Notes under the pieces: generated by a model
Database searches by the model: none
Seen by the model: only the letters and a program-made list of their open reading frames with translations
What the model was told of the DNA's origin: nothing
Assembly: GCA_023421245.1 (NCBI GenBank)
Contig: JAEZTV010000039.1
Location: 1-19,433 of the forward strand
Direction: 5' to 3'
Source of the DNA: Bacillota bacterium
GTDB taxonomy: Bacteria > Bacillota > Clostridia > Oscillospirales > Ruminococcaceae
DNA: 19,433 nt
Part shown: in pieces, positions 1 to 7,973 of the stretch
Numbering within the stretch: position 1 is the first letter of the stretch
Layout: each line of letters begins with the position of its first letter
Program-made: the position numbers and the translations under genes

Positions 1-177
1 TCACAAAGAATTATCGCATAGCGAAGCAAAGCTTCGCATTTTGAAAACCTGCGGTTTTCGGTTCATCAGCTTGCTGGGGGAACAGTTTTGCACAAACGTC
101 AAACGCTGCGCGTTTGATTCCCTCCACTCTCTATTGTGCTTATTCCATTTCGCCCGCGCCCCAACCCTTGCCGTTCA
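1..177. repeat. Dispersed intergenic repeat, left-end copy
   Basis: The first 16 bases match 9988-10003 and 19368-19383. From about 78 to 175 the sequence again follows 10022-10123 with scattered changes. Between these anchors this copy differs: the other copies carry a 12-13 bp stem starting GTTTGTGC, and here there are mini-hairpins instead, at 21-37 (GCGAAGC, loop aaa), 43-59 (GAAAACC, loop tgc) and a small CAGC/GCTG pair at 67-76. A shared hairpin follows at 99-117 (TCAAACGC, loop tgc). The repeat runs into the 3' end of the membrane-protein gene at 140-520. No gene lies in 1-139. Confidence 0.85.
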
Positions 178-520
178 TGGTCGGTATCGATACCTGCTGC
201 ATGCTATCAAGTTTCATAAGATATTTCCCACTGCCTTGGTCTCTGCGCCCCTCAATCGGGGAGCTTGTAACAACAAAAACAATGAAGCAGTAAAGAAGAA
301 ACATCATCCCAAGAAAGAGGCCAATCTTTTTTACAATTACCAGCTTCCCCTTCTCCATTCTGCTTTCCACAAAAAAGAAGACGGCAAAAACAAAAGGCAC
401 AAAGAAATAAAGCAGCATCGACCGCCTTTGAAACTGCACAATACATCCGATTAATGTTACCGCGATAATTGTGATTAAAACCCAGTCCTTCGCTTTTAAA
501 TCCCCCATAAATGCCCTCAT
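140..520 (-). CDS. Small hypothetical membrane protein, C-terminus inside a repeat
   Basis: I do not recognise this 126-residue protein. It shows three hydrophobic segments, at about residues 14-30, 36-54 and 66-88, separated by short charged loops, so it is probably an integral membrane protein. The ATG at 518-520 is chosen because AGGAGG lies at 531-536, 10 nt upstream. The longer in-frame extension to 679 would run across a good promoter (599-627) and the preceding terminator. The last roughly 12 codons (NGKGWGAGEME) fall inside the dispersed repeat that also occurs at 10 kb, so the natural C-terminus may have been replaced by repeat sequence. It stands alone after the terminator of the lipoprotein gene. 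Confidence 0.6.
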   Translation of the reverse strand: MRAFMGDLKAKDWVLITIIAVTLIGCIVQFQRRSMLLYFFVPFVFAVFFFVESRMEKGKLVIVKKIGLFLGMMFLLYCFIVFVVTSSPIEGRRDQGSGKYLMKLDSMQQVSIPTMNGKGWGAGEME

Positions 521-598
521 ATTAACATAGCCTCCTGTAACCGCAAGCAGAAAAGAGAGGGTCTCCCTTTGCTTTATAGAGTGTATTTCCTTATATTT

Positions 599-627
599 AT
601 TATTATCCTTATGGTTGTAATTGTCAA
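599..627 (-). promoter_or_regulatory. SigA-type promoter of the small membrane protein gene
   Basis: On the minus strand a perfect -35 TTGACA (622-627) is followed by a 17-bp spacer and AATAAT (599-604), five of six matches to TATAAT. Transcription would start near 592, giving a leader of about 70 nt before the SD at 531-536. Its position supports the short start at 520. Confidence 0.65.
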
Positions 628-646
628 GTTGTGTAATAAAAAGCAT

Positions 647-693
647 GGCAAAAATAATAGCGGCGCGGGGTACTTTCACCTACCCCGCGCCGC
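647..693 (-). terminator. Intrinsic terminator after the lipoprotein gene (duplicate of the gyrA terminator)
   Basis: There is a perfect 13-bp stem, GCGGCGCGGGGTA (660-672) with TACCCCGCGCCGC (681-693), and an 8-nt loop. Read on the minus strand it is followed by TATTATTTTT. It lies about 55 nt past the stop of the 748-1857 gene. Stem and loop are identical to the element at 2096-2131. Confidence 0.85.
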
Positions 694-747
694 CTGCCTG
701 TAATGCAGCTTCTGCCCGACTGCATAATCAATCCGATTTACCAACCC

Positions 748-1857
748 CTATTCATTTCTCTCCTCAGCCATATTTTGTATTAACCGATCCTTGTTTTGCT
801 GCACATAGCTTTCAAGCTCAAATGCCCATTCAAATTCCGCCGCATCCTTACCCTCTGCCGCGAGCCTTTCACTCAACCGCTCACGAAAGTCAACGGGGCA
901 GATTAGTTCGGTAAAGTCATACACCCCTAACACATTATCCGAATATATAATGTACTGCTCCAAATCCTTTGGGTTCATCATTTCACCGTCTATCCAAATC
1001 CATGCGTCATCCCGTCTGAACTCCCGCCAGTAAAAGGCCTGTAAAAACAGCATCGGCTCATAATCCTCATACTCATCACTAATACGAACCCCCAACATAT
1101 CGTAGTCGCGGATTAGCTTTTCACTGTACGGCGCACCCCACCGCCTGCCGTAATATCCCCAACGGGTTCGTACACCGTCCTTTGGCATCCCTAGTTCCTC
1201 TAACCAGTTGAGTATCACATCAGAAATTACAATCTCGTACTCCAGAAAGCTTGGCGAGTTTGCTGCTGCAATTCGCAGTACCATCGGTTTAATCCATACG
1301 CTAATATTCTCGTTGCAATACTGCTCCAGCAAAAACCATGTGCTGTTTGCCGGCGTGTCTGCTTCGCGTGCAATATATTCGTCTAGCTGCTGCTCAAAGC
1401 TTGTTTCAAAAACAAGCGGTGCAACGCTGTACACCGATATTGCATCGTCCTTGTACACACGGTAACGTTTCAGCTCAGCTACGGAATATTTCTGCCCGTC
1501 TATCACAACCCGCGCGCCGTCAGCCGCAAGGTCTGAATTTTCAAACGCCTGCAGGTATAGTATCGCCACATCTACCATTGCAGAAGGCGTGACCGTTACC
1601 GCCGAATATTCGCCGCTCAGTCTGTCTGCGTAAATTCCCCACAGTTTTCCGTGGCCACCCTGCACAAAATCAAAGCCGTTTAACTCCTTAACGCCCTCCA
1701 CTCTAGCGGGCAGGTCGATGTAGTACCCAAGCGTTGCCAAAGAATAAGCCTGTACAACCTGTTCTTCTCCTACACTCATTCCCTCCTGCTTTTCCGCCGG
1801 ACATCCGCAAAGCAATACAATGAAGAAACTTATAAAACAACCTATCCTCTTTCGCAT
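748..1857 (-). CDS. Putative lipoprotein with internally duplicated domain
   Basis: This is a 369-residue secreted lipoprotein of unknown function. The first 19 residues form a lipoprotein signal peptide: MRKR, a hydrophobic core, then LCGC with Cys19 as the likely lipidated residue. ATG 1857 is preferred over the longer frame because AAAGG lies 10 nt upstream and the signal peptide then starts correctly. Residues about 95-190 and 265-360 are diverged copies of one unit. The copies share a [YF]LQAF start, a VVIDGQ/IWIDGE turn, then V.K/S D followed by a VYSV/VYDF strand, and a C-terminal helix (EQYCNEN versus ESYVQQN). The domain is rich in Tyr, Trp and acidic residues. It ends in the terminator at 647-693 and begins after the gyrA terminator, so it is probably its own unit. 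Confidence 0.75.
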   Translation of the reverse strand: MRKRIGCFISFFIVLLCGCPAEKQEGMSVGEEQVVQAYSLATLGYYIDLPARVEGVKELNGFDFVQGGHGKLWGIYADRLSGEYSAVTVTPSAMVDVAILYLQAFENSDLAADGARVVIDGQKYSVAELKRYRVYKDDAISVYSVAPLVFETSFEQQLDEYIAREADTPANSTWFLLEQYCNENISVWIKPMVLRIAAANSPSFLEYEIVISDVILNWLEELGMPKDGVRTRWGYYGRRWGAPYSEKLIRDYDMLGVRISDEYEDYEPMLFLQAFYWREFRRDDAWIWIDGEMMNPKDLEQYIIYSDNVLGVYDFTELICPVDFRERLSERLAAEGKDAAEFEWAFELESYVQQNKDRLIQNMAEERNE

Positions 1858-2081
1858 CTCTATGAATCCTTTCTGTGTTGTCTGCCGGTATCTATAGAAG
1901 ATAAATCCCGTATCTAAGCAGGCCACCAGTATTCATTCTATCTGTCTTTATCATATAAACGTTTGGAGAGGAGGATTTGTGACACACCGATTGGGTAAAA
2001 AATATAATTCTGCATATGGTACAGTAGTGATACCCACATTTTAGTTATTGTTTCTGATTATAACTCTGCTGCCCGCAACCC

Positions 2082-2131
2082 GAAAAATATTCAAAGGCGG
2101 CGCGGGGTACTTTCACCTACCCCGCGCCGCC
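2082..2131 (-). terminator. Intrinsic terminator after gyrA
   Basis: There is a perfect 14-bp GC-rich stem (2096-2109 with 2118-2131) and an 8-nt loop that reads ggtgaaag on the minus strand. It is followed on that strand by TTTGAATATTTTT. It lies 14 nt past the gyrA stop and ends the origin operon. The palindrome recurs identically at 660-693. Confidence 0.9.
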
Positions 2132-2145
2132 TGCTGTCATGTCTT

Positions 2146-4695
2146 TTATTCCTCCGCCGTATCCTCGGCGGTGTTTGTGTTTTCCGGCCCGATGCCGTCC
2201 TCGTCGTCGTCCTCGTCCTCCGGCTCCTCGTGCTCGGCTCTGGCCATACTCACAACACGGGTGTCGCCGGTTACACGCATTACGCGCACGCCGCCCGCGT
2301 AGCGGCTTTGAATCGCAATCTCCGCAACGGGGATGCGGATGATAATCCCGTCGTCGGTGATGAGGATTGCGTCATCATCATCATTAACGGTGCGGATCCC
2401 CGCAACATATCCCTTGTCGTCATCCACCTTGTAGTTGATAACGCCCTTGCCCGCACGCGACTGCAAACGATACTCCTCAAACGGGGTGCGCCGTCCCTGC
2501 CCCTTGTCGGTAACGGTCAGCAGCATGCCGTCCTCACGCACACGCGCCATACCCACAACCTTATCGCCCGGGTCGAGCGCAATGGCACGCACACCGCGTG
2601 TGGTTCTGCCAAGCGGGCGCGCATCGGCCTCGTTAAAGCGGATTGCCATACCGCCGCGGGTACCCACAATAAGGTCACTCTTGCCGTCGGTCAGGCGTAC
2701 CCACGCAAGGCTGTCGTCGTCATCCAGGCGGATTGCAATCACGCCCGACTTGCGCGCGGTATCGTACTCGGTCACAGCGGTGCGCTTGATGATGCCGTTT
2801 ACCGTAACCATAACAAGATAGCTGCCCTCGGTATATTCGGCAAGACGTATCATGGTTTGCACCTTTTCATCCTGTTCAAGCGGCAAAAGGTTTACAATGT
2901 TTGTGCCGCGTGCCGCGCGCGAGCTTTCGGGAACCTCGTAGCATTTCAGGCGGTACACCCTGCCGCGGTCGGTAAAGAACAGGATATAGTCGTGGGAGGA
3001 TGCAATAAACAGCTCATCCACAAAATCCTCATCCCGGCGGGTCATACCCTGTATTCCGCGTCCGCCGCGGCGCTGCTGCTTGTACACATCCATCGGCTGG
3101 CGCTTAATATAGCCGTAATGGGTCATGGTAACCACGCAGTCCTCTACAGGAATAAGGTCCTCGATATCAATCTCACCGGTCACCGTAGCAATCTCGGTGC
3201 GGCGTTCATCCTTATACTTTTCACATAATACGCTAAGCTCTTCCCTTATAATCGCGCGGATCTTGGTAACATCGGCAAGAATCCCCTCAAGCTCGCTCAC
3301 CTTTGCCTGAATATCGGCAAGCTCCTGCTCTATCTTAGTGCGCTCAAGGCCGGAAAGCTGGCCAAGGCGCATGGCAACGATTGCCGCGGCCTGGATATCG
3401 TCAAGCGCAAAGCGCTCGCACAGCGCCGCCTTTGCCGCGGGCTGATCCTTGCTGCCGCGGATAATCGCAATAACCTCGTCAATAAAATCAATGGCGATCT
3501 TCAGCCCTTCAAGAACATGCTCGCGTTCCTTTGCCTTTCGCAGATCATACGTGGTACGGCGGGTAATAATCTCCTGCTGAAAGTCAATGTAGTGCTGCAA
3601 AATTTCTTTGAGCGGCATTACCTTTGGCTGCTTGCCGTCTTCAAGCGCAAGCATAATTACGCCTACGGTATCCTGTAACTGGGTAAGGGAATATAACTTA
3701 TTGAGTACAATCTGCGGGTTTGCGTCGCGCCGCAGCTCTATTACAACACGCAGGCCCTCGCGGTCCGATTCATCCCGCAGGTCAGAGATACCCTCCAGAC
3801 GCTTATCCTTCACATAGTTTGCGATGTTCTCAATCAGACGCGCCTTGTTGACCATATAGGGAATTTCGGTAATAACAATGCGAAACCGCCCGTTCTTTTC
3901 TTCCTCAATCTCGGCGCGGCCGCGCAGGGTAATCTTCCCGCGGCCTGTGGCATAGGCAGCGCGGATACCGCTGCGTCCCATTATAATGCCGCCGGTAGGG
4001 AAGTCCGGCCCCTTAATGTGCTCCATCAGCTCATCAAGCTCGGCATCGGGCTGCTCCAGCAAAAGGTTAATCGCACCCACTACCTCGCGCAGGTTGTGCG
4101 GGGGGATGTTGGTCGCCATACCTACCGCAATACCCGTAACGCCGTTGACCAAAAGGTTCGGGAAGCGCGAGGGCAAAACCACCGGCTCCTTCAAGCGGTC
4201 GTCGTAGTTTGGCTTGTAATCCACTGTTTCTTTGTCGATGTCGGTGAGCATAAGGGTGCTCATCCGGCTTAAACGCGCCTCGGTATAACGATAGGCGGCA
4301 GGGGGGTCACCGTCAATCGAACCAAAGTTGCCGTGCCCGTCCACGAGCGGATAGCGCAGTGAAAAATCCTGCGCAAGGCGCACCAGGGCATCGTATACCG
4401 AAGCATCGCCGTGCGGATGGTACGCACCAAGCACGGCGCCGACGGTATCGGCGCATTTGCGGTATGCCTTATCGGGGCTAAGCCCCTTTTCATACATCGT
4501 ATATAAAATACGCCTGTGCACCGGCTTTAAGCCGTCGCGCACATCGGGCAGCGCGCGCGATACAATCACCGACATCGAGTATTCCAGAAAGCTCTTGCGC
4601 ATCTCTCGTTCAATATCGACGGGTATAACGCTTTGGTGCACCGCTCCCTCGCCGGTAACCAGTACATCCTTGTTTTGCTCCATATTGTCGCTCAT
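2146..4695 (-). CDS. gyrA: DNA gyrase subunit A
   Basis: GyrA is the DNA breakage-reunion subunit of gyrase; with GyrB it forms the A2B2 enzyme that introduces negative supercoils. The 849-residue protein is full length. Visible are the winged-helix region HPHGDASVYD (93-102), the catalytic Tyr137 in RYTE, and the GyrA box QRRGGRG near residue 540 at the start of the C-terminal wrapping domain, which marks it as gyrase and not ParC. The C-terminus is a very acidic tail. The quinolone-determining position equivalent to E. coli Ser83 is Ala98, and the Asp87 equivalent is Asp102. ATG 4695 is chosen because AAAGGTGG lies upstream at 4707-4714; an in-frame ATG at 4749 has no spaced SD. It follows the YcxB-like gene by about 100 bp. 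Confidence 0.97.
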   Translation of the reverse strand: MSDNMEQNKDVLVTGEGAVHQSVIPVDIEREMRKSFLEYSMSVIVSRALPDVRDGLKPVHRRILYTMYEKGLSPDKAYRKCADTVGAVLGAYHPHGDASVYDALVRLAQDFSLRYPLVDGHGNFGSIDGDPPAAYRYTEARLSRMSTLMLTDIDKETVDYKPNYDDRLKEPVVLPSRFPNLLVNGVTGIAVGMATNIPPHNLREVVGAINLLLEQPDAELDELMEHIKGPDFPTGGIIMGRSGIRAAYATGRGKITLRGRAEIEEEKNGRFRIVITEIPYMVNKARLIENIANYVKDKRLEGISDLRDESDREGLRVVIELRRDANPQIVLNKLYSLTQLQDTVGVIMLALEDGKQPKVMPLKEILQHYIDFQQEIITRRTTYDLRKAKEREHVLEGLKIAIDFIDEVIAIIRGSKDQPAAKAALCERFALDDIQAAAIVAMRLGQLSGLERTKIEQELADIQAKVSELEGILADVTKIRAIIREELSVLCEKYKDERRTEIATVTGEIDIEDLIPVEDCVVTMTHYGYIKRQPMDVYKQQRRGGRGIQGMTRRDEDFVDELFIASSHDYILFFTDRGRVYRLKCYEVPESSRAARGTNIVNLLPLEQDEKVQTMIRLAEYTEGSYLVMVTVNGIIKRTAVTEYDTARKSGVIAIRLDDDDSLAWVRLTDGKSDLIVGTRGGMAIRFNEADARPLGRTTRGVRAIALDPGDKVVGMARVREDGMLLTVTDKGQGRRTPFEEYRLQSRAGKGVINYKVDDDKGYVAGIRTVNDDDDAILITDDGIIIRIPVAEIAIQSRYAGGVRVMRVTGDTRVVSMARAEHEEPEDEDDDEDGIGPENTNTAEDTAEE

Positions 4696-4793
4696 TTTGC
4701 TTTTGCCACCTTTTTCAAAGGGGATGAAGGAGGTCGCCCCGTCCGGCATCCCTTTGTTTATTTAACCGGAGTTACTTTCGCCTAACCCAAAAA

Positions 4794-5354
4794 TCATCTA
4801 TCCCGTGCGGAAGAACCCCTCGTCACCTTTTCACACCGTTTGTACAGGTGCTCGGTGATGGCGGTAATATCCTCCACCGCGCGCTTCGGAATACAGTACA
4901 GTCCTCTTCCGTTCCCGGTCAGCAGAATAAAAAATTCGCGGGTATCGATAAGGTGTGTATCCTCATATAAGATGCTTACGCCGCTGCGCTCCGATTCCTC
5001 AATCAAAATCGCCTTATCATAAAACGACATCTCATACGAAAACCTGCCCTGTACCGCACGGTTTGCGCTTGCGTTTGCCTGAATAAGCGGCACCACCCAT
5101 ACGGCTGCCAGAATGCACGCCGATACCACCGCCATCACAACACCCACGGTATAACCGGGCTCCACCATCACCGCTTGCAGGTACATGGCAAGAATAACGG
5201 CAAGCGCCGCACTCTGTACCAGCTTTAACACAAGGGATCGCCGGATATATGCTGTTCTGATTGAGGCACGAATCTCCTCCTCGCGCAGCACATAGCTCAG
5301 CCGCGCAAATATGGGGGATTGGTCTCCCCGCAAAGCCTCACGAATCTCATCCAT
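4794..5354 (-). CDS. YcxB-like membrane protein
   Basis: This 186-residue protein has an N-terminal cytosolic stretch, two adjacent transmembrane segments (about residues 43-65 and 70-92) and a C-terminal beta-rich domain. That domain contains the pattern SFYDKAILIEES...FFILLTGNGRGLYCIPKRAV. This layout and the conserved aromatic/IPKRA ending are typical of the YcxB-like family, whose function is unknown. The start is ATG 5354 with AAGGAAGG 7 nt upstream; the TTG immediately before it is not needed. It sits between gyrB and gyrA, which are usually adjacent, so it is an insertion into the gyrase pair and probably co-transcribed with them. Family assignment is from pattern memory, not a search. 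Confidence 0.65.
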   Translation of the reverse strand: MDEIREALRGDQSPIFARLSYVLREEEIRASIRTAYIRRSLVLKLVQSAALAVILAMYLQAVMVEPGYTVGVVMAVVSACILAAVWVVPLIQANASANRAVQGRFSYEMSFYDKAILIEESERSGVSILYEDTHLIDTREFFILLTGNGRGLYCIPKRAVEDITAITEHLYKRCEKVTRGSSARDR

Positions 5355-5408
5355 CAAGCTACCTTCCTTTCGCGCAAAAGGGCCCTAACAATCCGCCCTC
5401 GGGCAGGA

Positions 5409-7337
5409 TTATACGTCCAGATTGATAACGTACTGTGCGTTTTGCTCAATAAACTCTTTGCGGGGCGCTACCTTATCGCCCATGAGGATGGTAAAGGTCT
5501 CATCCGCTTTTATTGCATCCTCCATCTCTATTTTGAGCATGATGCGGCTCTCGGGGTTCATTGTCGTTTCCCACAGCTGGTCCGAGTCCATCTCACCAAG
5601 ACCCTTATAGCGCTGGATATCAGTGCCGCCGCCCATCTCCTCCATATACCTGTCGCGCTCCTTGTCGGAGTATGCGTAGCGCGACTGCTTGCCCTTTGTC
5701 AGCTTATACAGCGGCGGCTGCGCAAGGTATACATGACCATTCTCAATCAGCGGGCGCATAAAGCGGAAGAAGAAGGTTAACAGCAGCGTGCGGATATGCG
5801 AGCCGTCAACGTCGGCATCCGCCATGATGATAACCTTGTTATAGCGAATCTTTTCAACATCAAAATCCTCGCCGATGCCGCAGCCAAGCGCCGTTACCAC
5901 CGGCATAAGCTTATCGTTGCCGTACACACGGTCAATGCGTGCCTTTTCCACGTTGAGCATCTTGCCCCAAAGGGGAAGAATCGCCTGAAACCGGCGGTCA
6001 CGTCCGCCCTTTGCACTGCCGCCTGCCGAGTCTCCCTCTACAATATAGATTTCGGTGCGCACGTTGTCACGCTCAATGCAGTCGGCGAGTTTACCCGGCA
6101 GCGATGCGCTTTCCAGAGCCGATTTCCGGCGTGTCAGGTCCCGTGCGCGCCTTGCAGCCTCACGTGCGCGGGCGGCACCCAGCGCCTTATCAAAGATGGT
6201 GCGCGCAACCGCGGGGTTTTCTTCAAAGTAGGTGAGCAGCTTACTATACACAAGGTTATCGACCATCGTGCGCATCTCGGTATTGCCAAGCTTTGTTTTG
6301 GTCTGCCCCTCAAACTGCGCATCCCGCAGCTTTACCGATATAATCGCGGTAAGACCCTCACGCACATCCTCACCGGAAAGGTTTTTATCATTTTCCTTCA
6401 GGTAGCCGTGTTTTCTGCCGTATTCGTTAAATACACGGGTAAGCGCGGTTTTAAAGCCGGTTTCGTGGGTTCCGCCCTCACCGGTGTTAATGTCGTTTGC
6501 AAACGACAATACAATCTCGTTGTAGCTGTCGTTGTACTGCATGGCGATCTCGGCGCCGTTGTCACCCTGCTGCACGCTAAGGTATATCACCTCATCATGC
6601 AAAACCTCTACCGCCTTGCGCTTATGAATATGCTCTACAAACGAGCGGATGCCGCCCTCGTAGCACATTGTGGTGACATTTTCTTCTTCCAGCCTGCTGT
6701 CCTTGAGAACAATGCGCAGCCCCGCGTTGAGGAACGCCTGCTCGCGCAGACGGGTAAGCAGGGTATCGTAATCAAAATCAACCTCTTCAAAGATCTGCGG
6801 GTCGGGCTTGAAGGCTACCGTTGTGCCCTGTATAGTGCTTTCATCCACACGCTCAAGCTCGGTAACCGTAACACCGCGTTCAAACCGCTGCCGATACCGG
6901 CCTGTGCCGTCGTCCACCTCAACCTCCAGCCATTCGGAGAGCGCGTTTACCACCGAGGCACCGACGCCGTGCAGACCGCCCGAAACCTTATAGCCGCTGC
7001 CGCCGAACTTTCCGCCCGCGTGCAAAATGGTAAACACCACCGTAACGGCGGGTATCCCCATGGTGGACTGTATCCCGATGGGGATACCGCGCCCGTTATC
7101 GATAACGCGGATGATATTGTGCGGCAGAATCTCTACGGTAATCTCATCACAATATCCTGCCATAGCCTCGTCAATGGCATTGTCCACAATCTCGTATACC
7201 AGATGGTGCAGGCCTCTTGGGCCTGTTGAGCCGATATACATGCCCGGCCGTTTGCGAACCGCCTCCAGCCCTTCGAGCACCTGTATCTGACTTTCGTCAT
7301 AGATTTGAGCATCCAGCCCATTGTGTCCGTTTTCCAA
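5409..7337 (-). CDS. gyrB: DNA gyrase subunit B
   Basis: GyrB is the ATPase subunit of gyrase. From the N-terminus come the GHKL ATPase (EIVDNAIDEAMAG, then DNGRGIPIG and GGLHGVGASVVNALS), the transducer, and a Toprim metal-binding domain with EGDSAGG near residue 433 and DADVDG near 506. The protein ends in the usual EQNAQYVINLDV. Its 642 residues are the short Gram-positive form, without the enterobacterial insert. An ATG at 7352 lacks an SD; its own bases ATGGAGG supply a GGAGG 8 nt before TTG 7337, so I take TTG as the start. ATG 7352, giving 647 aa, is the alternative. It follows the GNAT gene and precedes the YcxB-like gene. Confidence 0.97.
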   Translation of the reverse strand: MENGHNGLDAQIYDESQIQVLEGLEAVRKRPGMYIGSTGPRGLHHLVYEIVDNAIDEAMAGYCDEITVEILPHNIIRVIDNGRGIPIGIQSTMGIPAVTVVFTILHAGGKFGGSGYKVSGGLHGVGASVVNALSEWLEVEVDDGTGRYRQRFERGVTVTELERVDESTIQGTTVAFKPDPQIFEEVDFDYDTLLTRLREQAFLNAGLRIVLKDSRLEEENVTTMCYEGGIRSFVEHIHKRKAVEVLHDEVIYLSVQQGDNGAEIAMQYNDSYNEIVLSFANDINTGEGGTHETGFKTALTRVFNEYGRKHGYLKENDKNLSGEDVREGLTAIISVKLRDAQFEGQTKTKLGNTEMRTMVDNLVYSKLLTYFEENPAVARTIFDKALGAARAREAARRARDLTRRKSALESASLPGKLADCIERDNVRTEIYIVEGDSAGGSAKGGRDRRFQAILPLWGKMLNVEKARIDRVYGNDKLMPVVTALGCGIGEDFDVEKIRYNKVIIMADADVDGSHIRTLLLTFFFRFMRPLIENGHVYLAQPPLYKLTKGKQSRYAYSDKERDRYMEEMGGGTDIQRYKGLGEMDSDQLWETTMNPESRIMLKIEMEDAIKADETFTILMGDKVAPRKEFIEQNAQYVINLDV

Positions 7338-7382
7338 ACTGATAACCTCCATTTCGCCGTATCTGGGCGATATAAATAGTGC

Positions 7383-7407
7383 AAAAAAACGTGTTCCGCG
7401 AAGCGGA
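7383..7407 (-). terminator. Possible weak terminator or leader hairpin before gyrB
   Basis: TCCGC (7395-7399) pairs with GCGGA (7403-7407) around a 3-nt loop. On the minus strand a run of seven T follows 5 nt later (7383-7389). The stem is short and the gap to the T-run is longer than ideal, so it may only partly terminate transcripts from the GNAT gene, or may be a leader structure of gyrB. Confidence 0.35.
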
Positions 7408-7458
7408 TGCCCATGATGCCGTACCGCCGGCCTTTAGGGGGAAGGGAAAGGGCTAACC

Positions 7459-7947
7459 TCAAATATCTATCTGCAGAAACCCCACCGTAAACGGAAGATG
7501 CTCAAAGCGTTTAGTTCCGGTGTGTGTAAAGCCGTGTGTTTCATACCAGCGTTTCAGACGGGTGTTTTCCTCTATTATACCAATGGTCAGCGGTGCCGCG
7601 CCAAGCTTTTTTGCCTGCTCCTTTGCAAAAGCAAGCAGCAACGAGCCGCCGCCCGCGTGACGGTAAGCCGGTAAAACCGCGAGCCTGCCAAGCTCGTAAA
7701 CGGTATCTTTCTTTCGGGTTATCTCGGCAAAACCGATGATGTTATCCTCCTTACAAAGGACAAACATTCTTTTGCCCATGCGGTATTCTTCCAAAAGGCG
7801 TGCATCGGTTATAAACGCGCCGTTGGTGGGGCAGTTTTTGCTTGTGAGTGCAAATTCCCCCGCCACGGTACCAAATGCTTCGCGGATTACCGCCGCACAC
7901 AGCGCAAGCTCACCCTCTAACGCCTCCCGAATACTGTACTCGTTCAT
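7459..7947 (-). CDS. GNAT family N-acetyltransferase
   Basis: This 162-residue protein has a GNAT fold, predicted to transfer an acetyl group from acetyl-CoA to an amine; the substrate is unknown. Strand beta-4 and motif A read LGRLAVLPAYRHAGGGSLLLAFAK (about 87-109), with the RxxGGG pyrophosphate-binding loop at 96-101. Motif B follows as ENTRLKRWYETHGF (127-140). ATG 7947 has AGGAGG-like sequence just upstream at 7952-7957. It lies between remB and gyrB, an accessory position not found in Bacillus, and is likely part of the same leftward transcript. Confidence 0.88.
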   Translation of the reverse strand: MNEYSIREALEGELALCAAVIREAFGTVAGEFALTSKNCPTNGAFITDARLLEEYRMGKRMFVLCKEDNIIGFAEITRKKDTVYELGRLAVLPAYRHAGGGSLLLAFAKEQAKKLGAAPLTIGIIEENTRLKRWYETHGFTHTGTKRFEHLPFTVGFLQIDI

Positions 7948-7973
7948 CTGTTCCTCCGACCTTCGTCATCCGT

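Noticed and set aside
41..454. 137-codon plus frame at the left end
   Set aside because: It starts in the repeat and runs antisense to the membrane protein gene, which has its own promoter and SD.
2230..3228. 332-codon plus-strand frame opposite gyrA
   Set aside because: It is antisense to the GyrA C-terminal domain and its long length follows from codon bias in the real gene.
5796..7229. 477-codon plus-strand frame opposite gyrB
   Set aside because: It is the antisense shadow of a complete, motif-verified GyrB; no SD and no recognisable domain.
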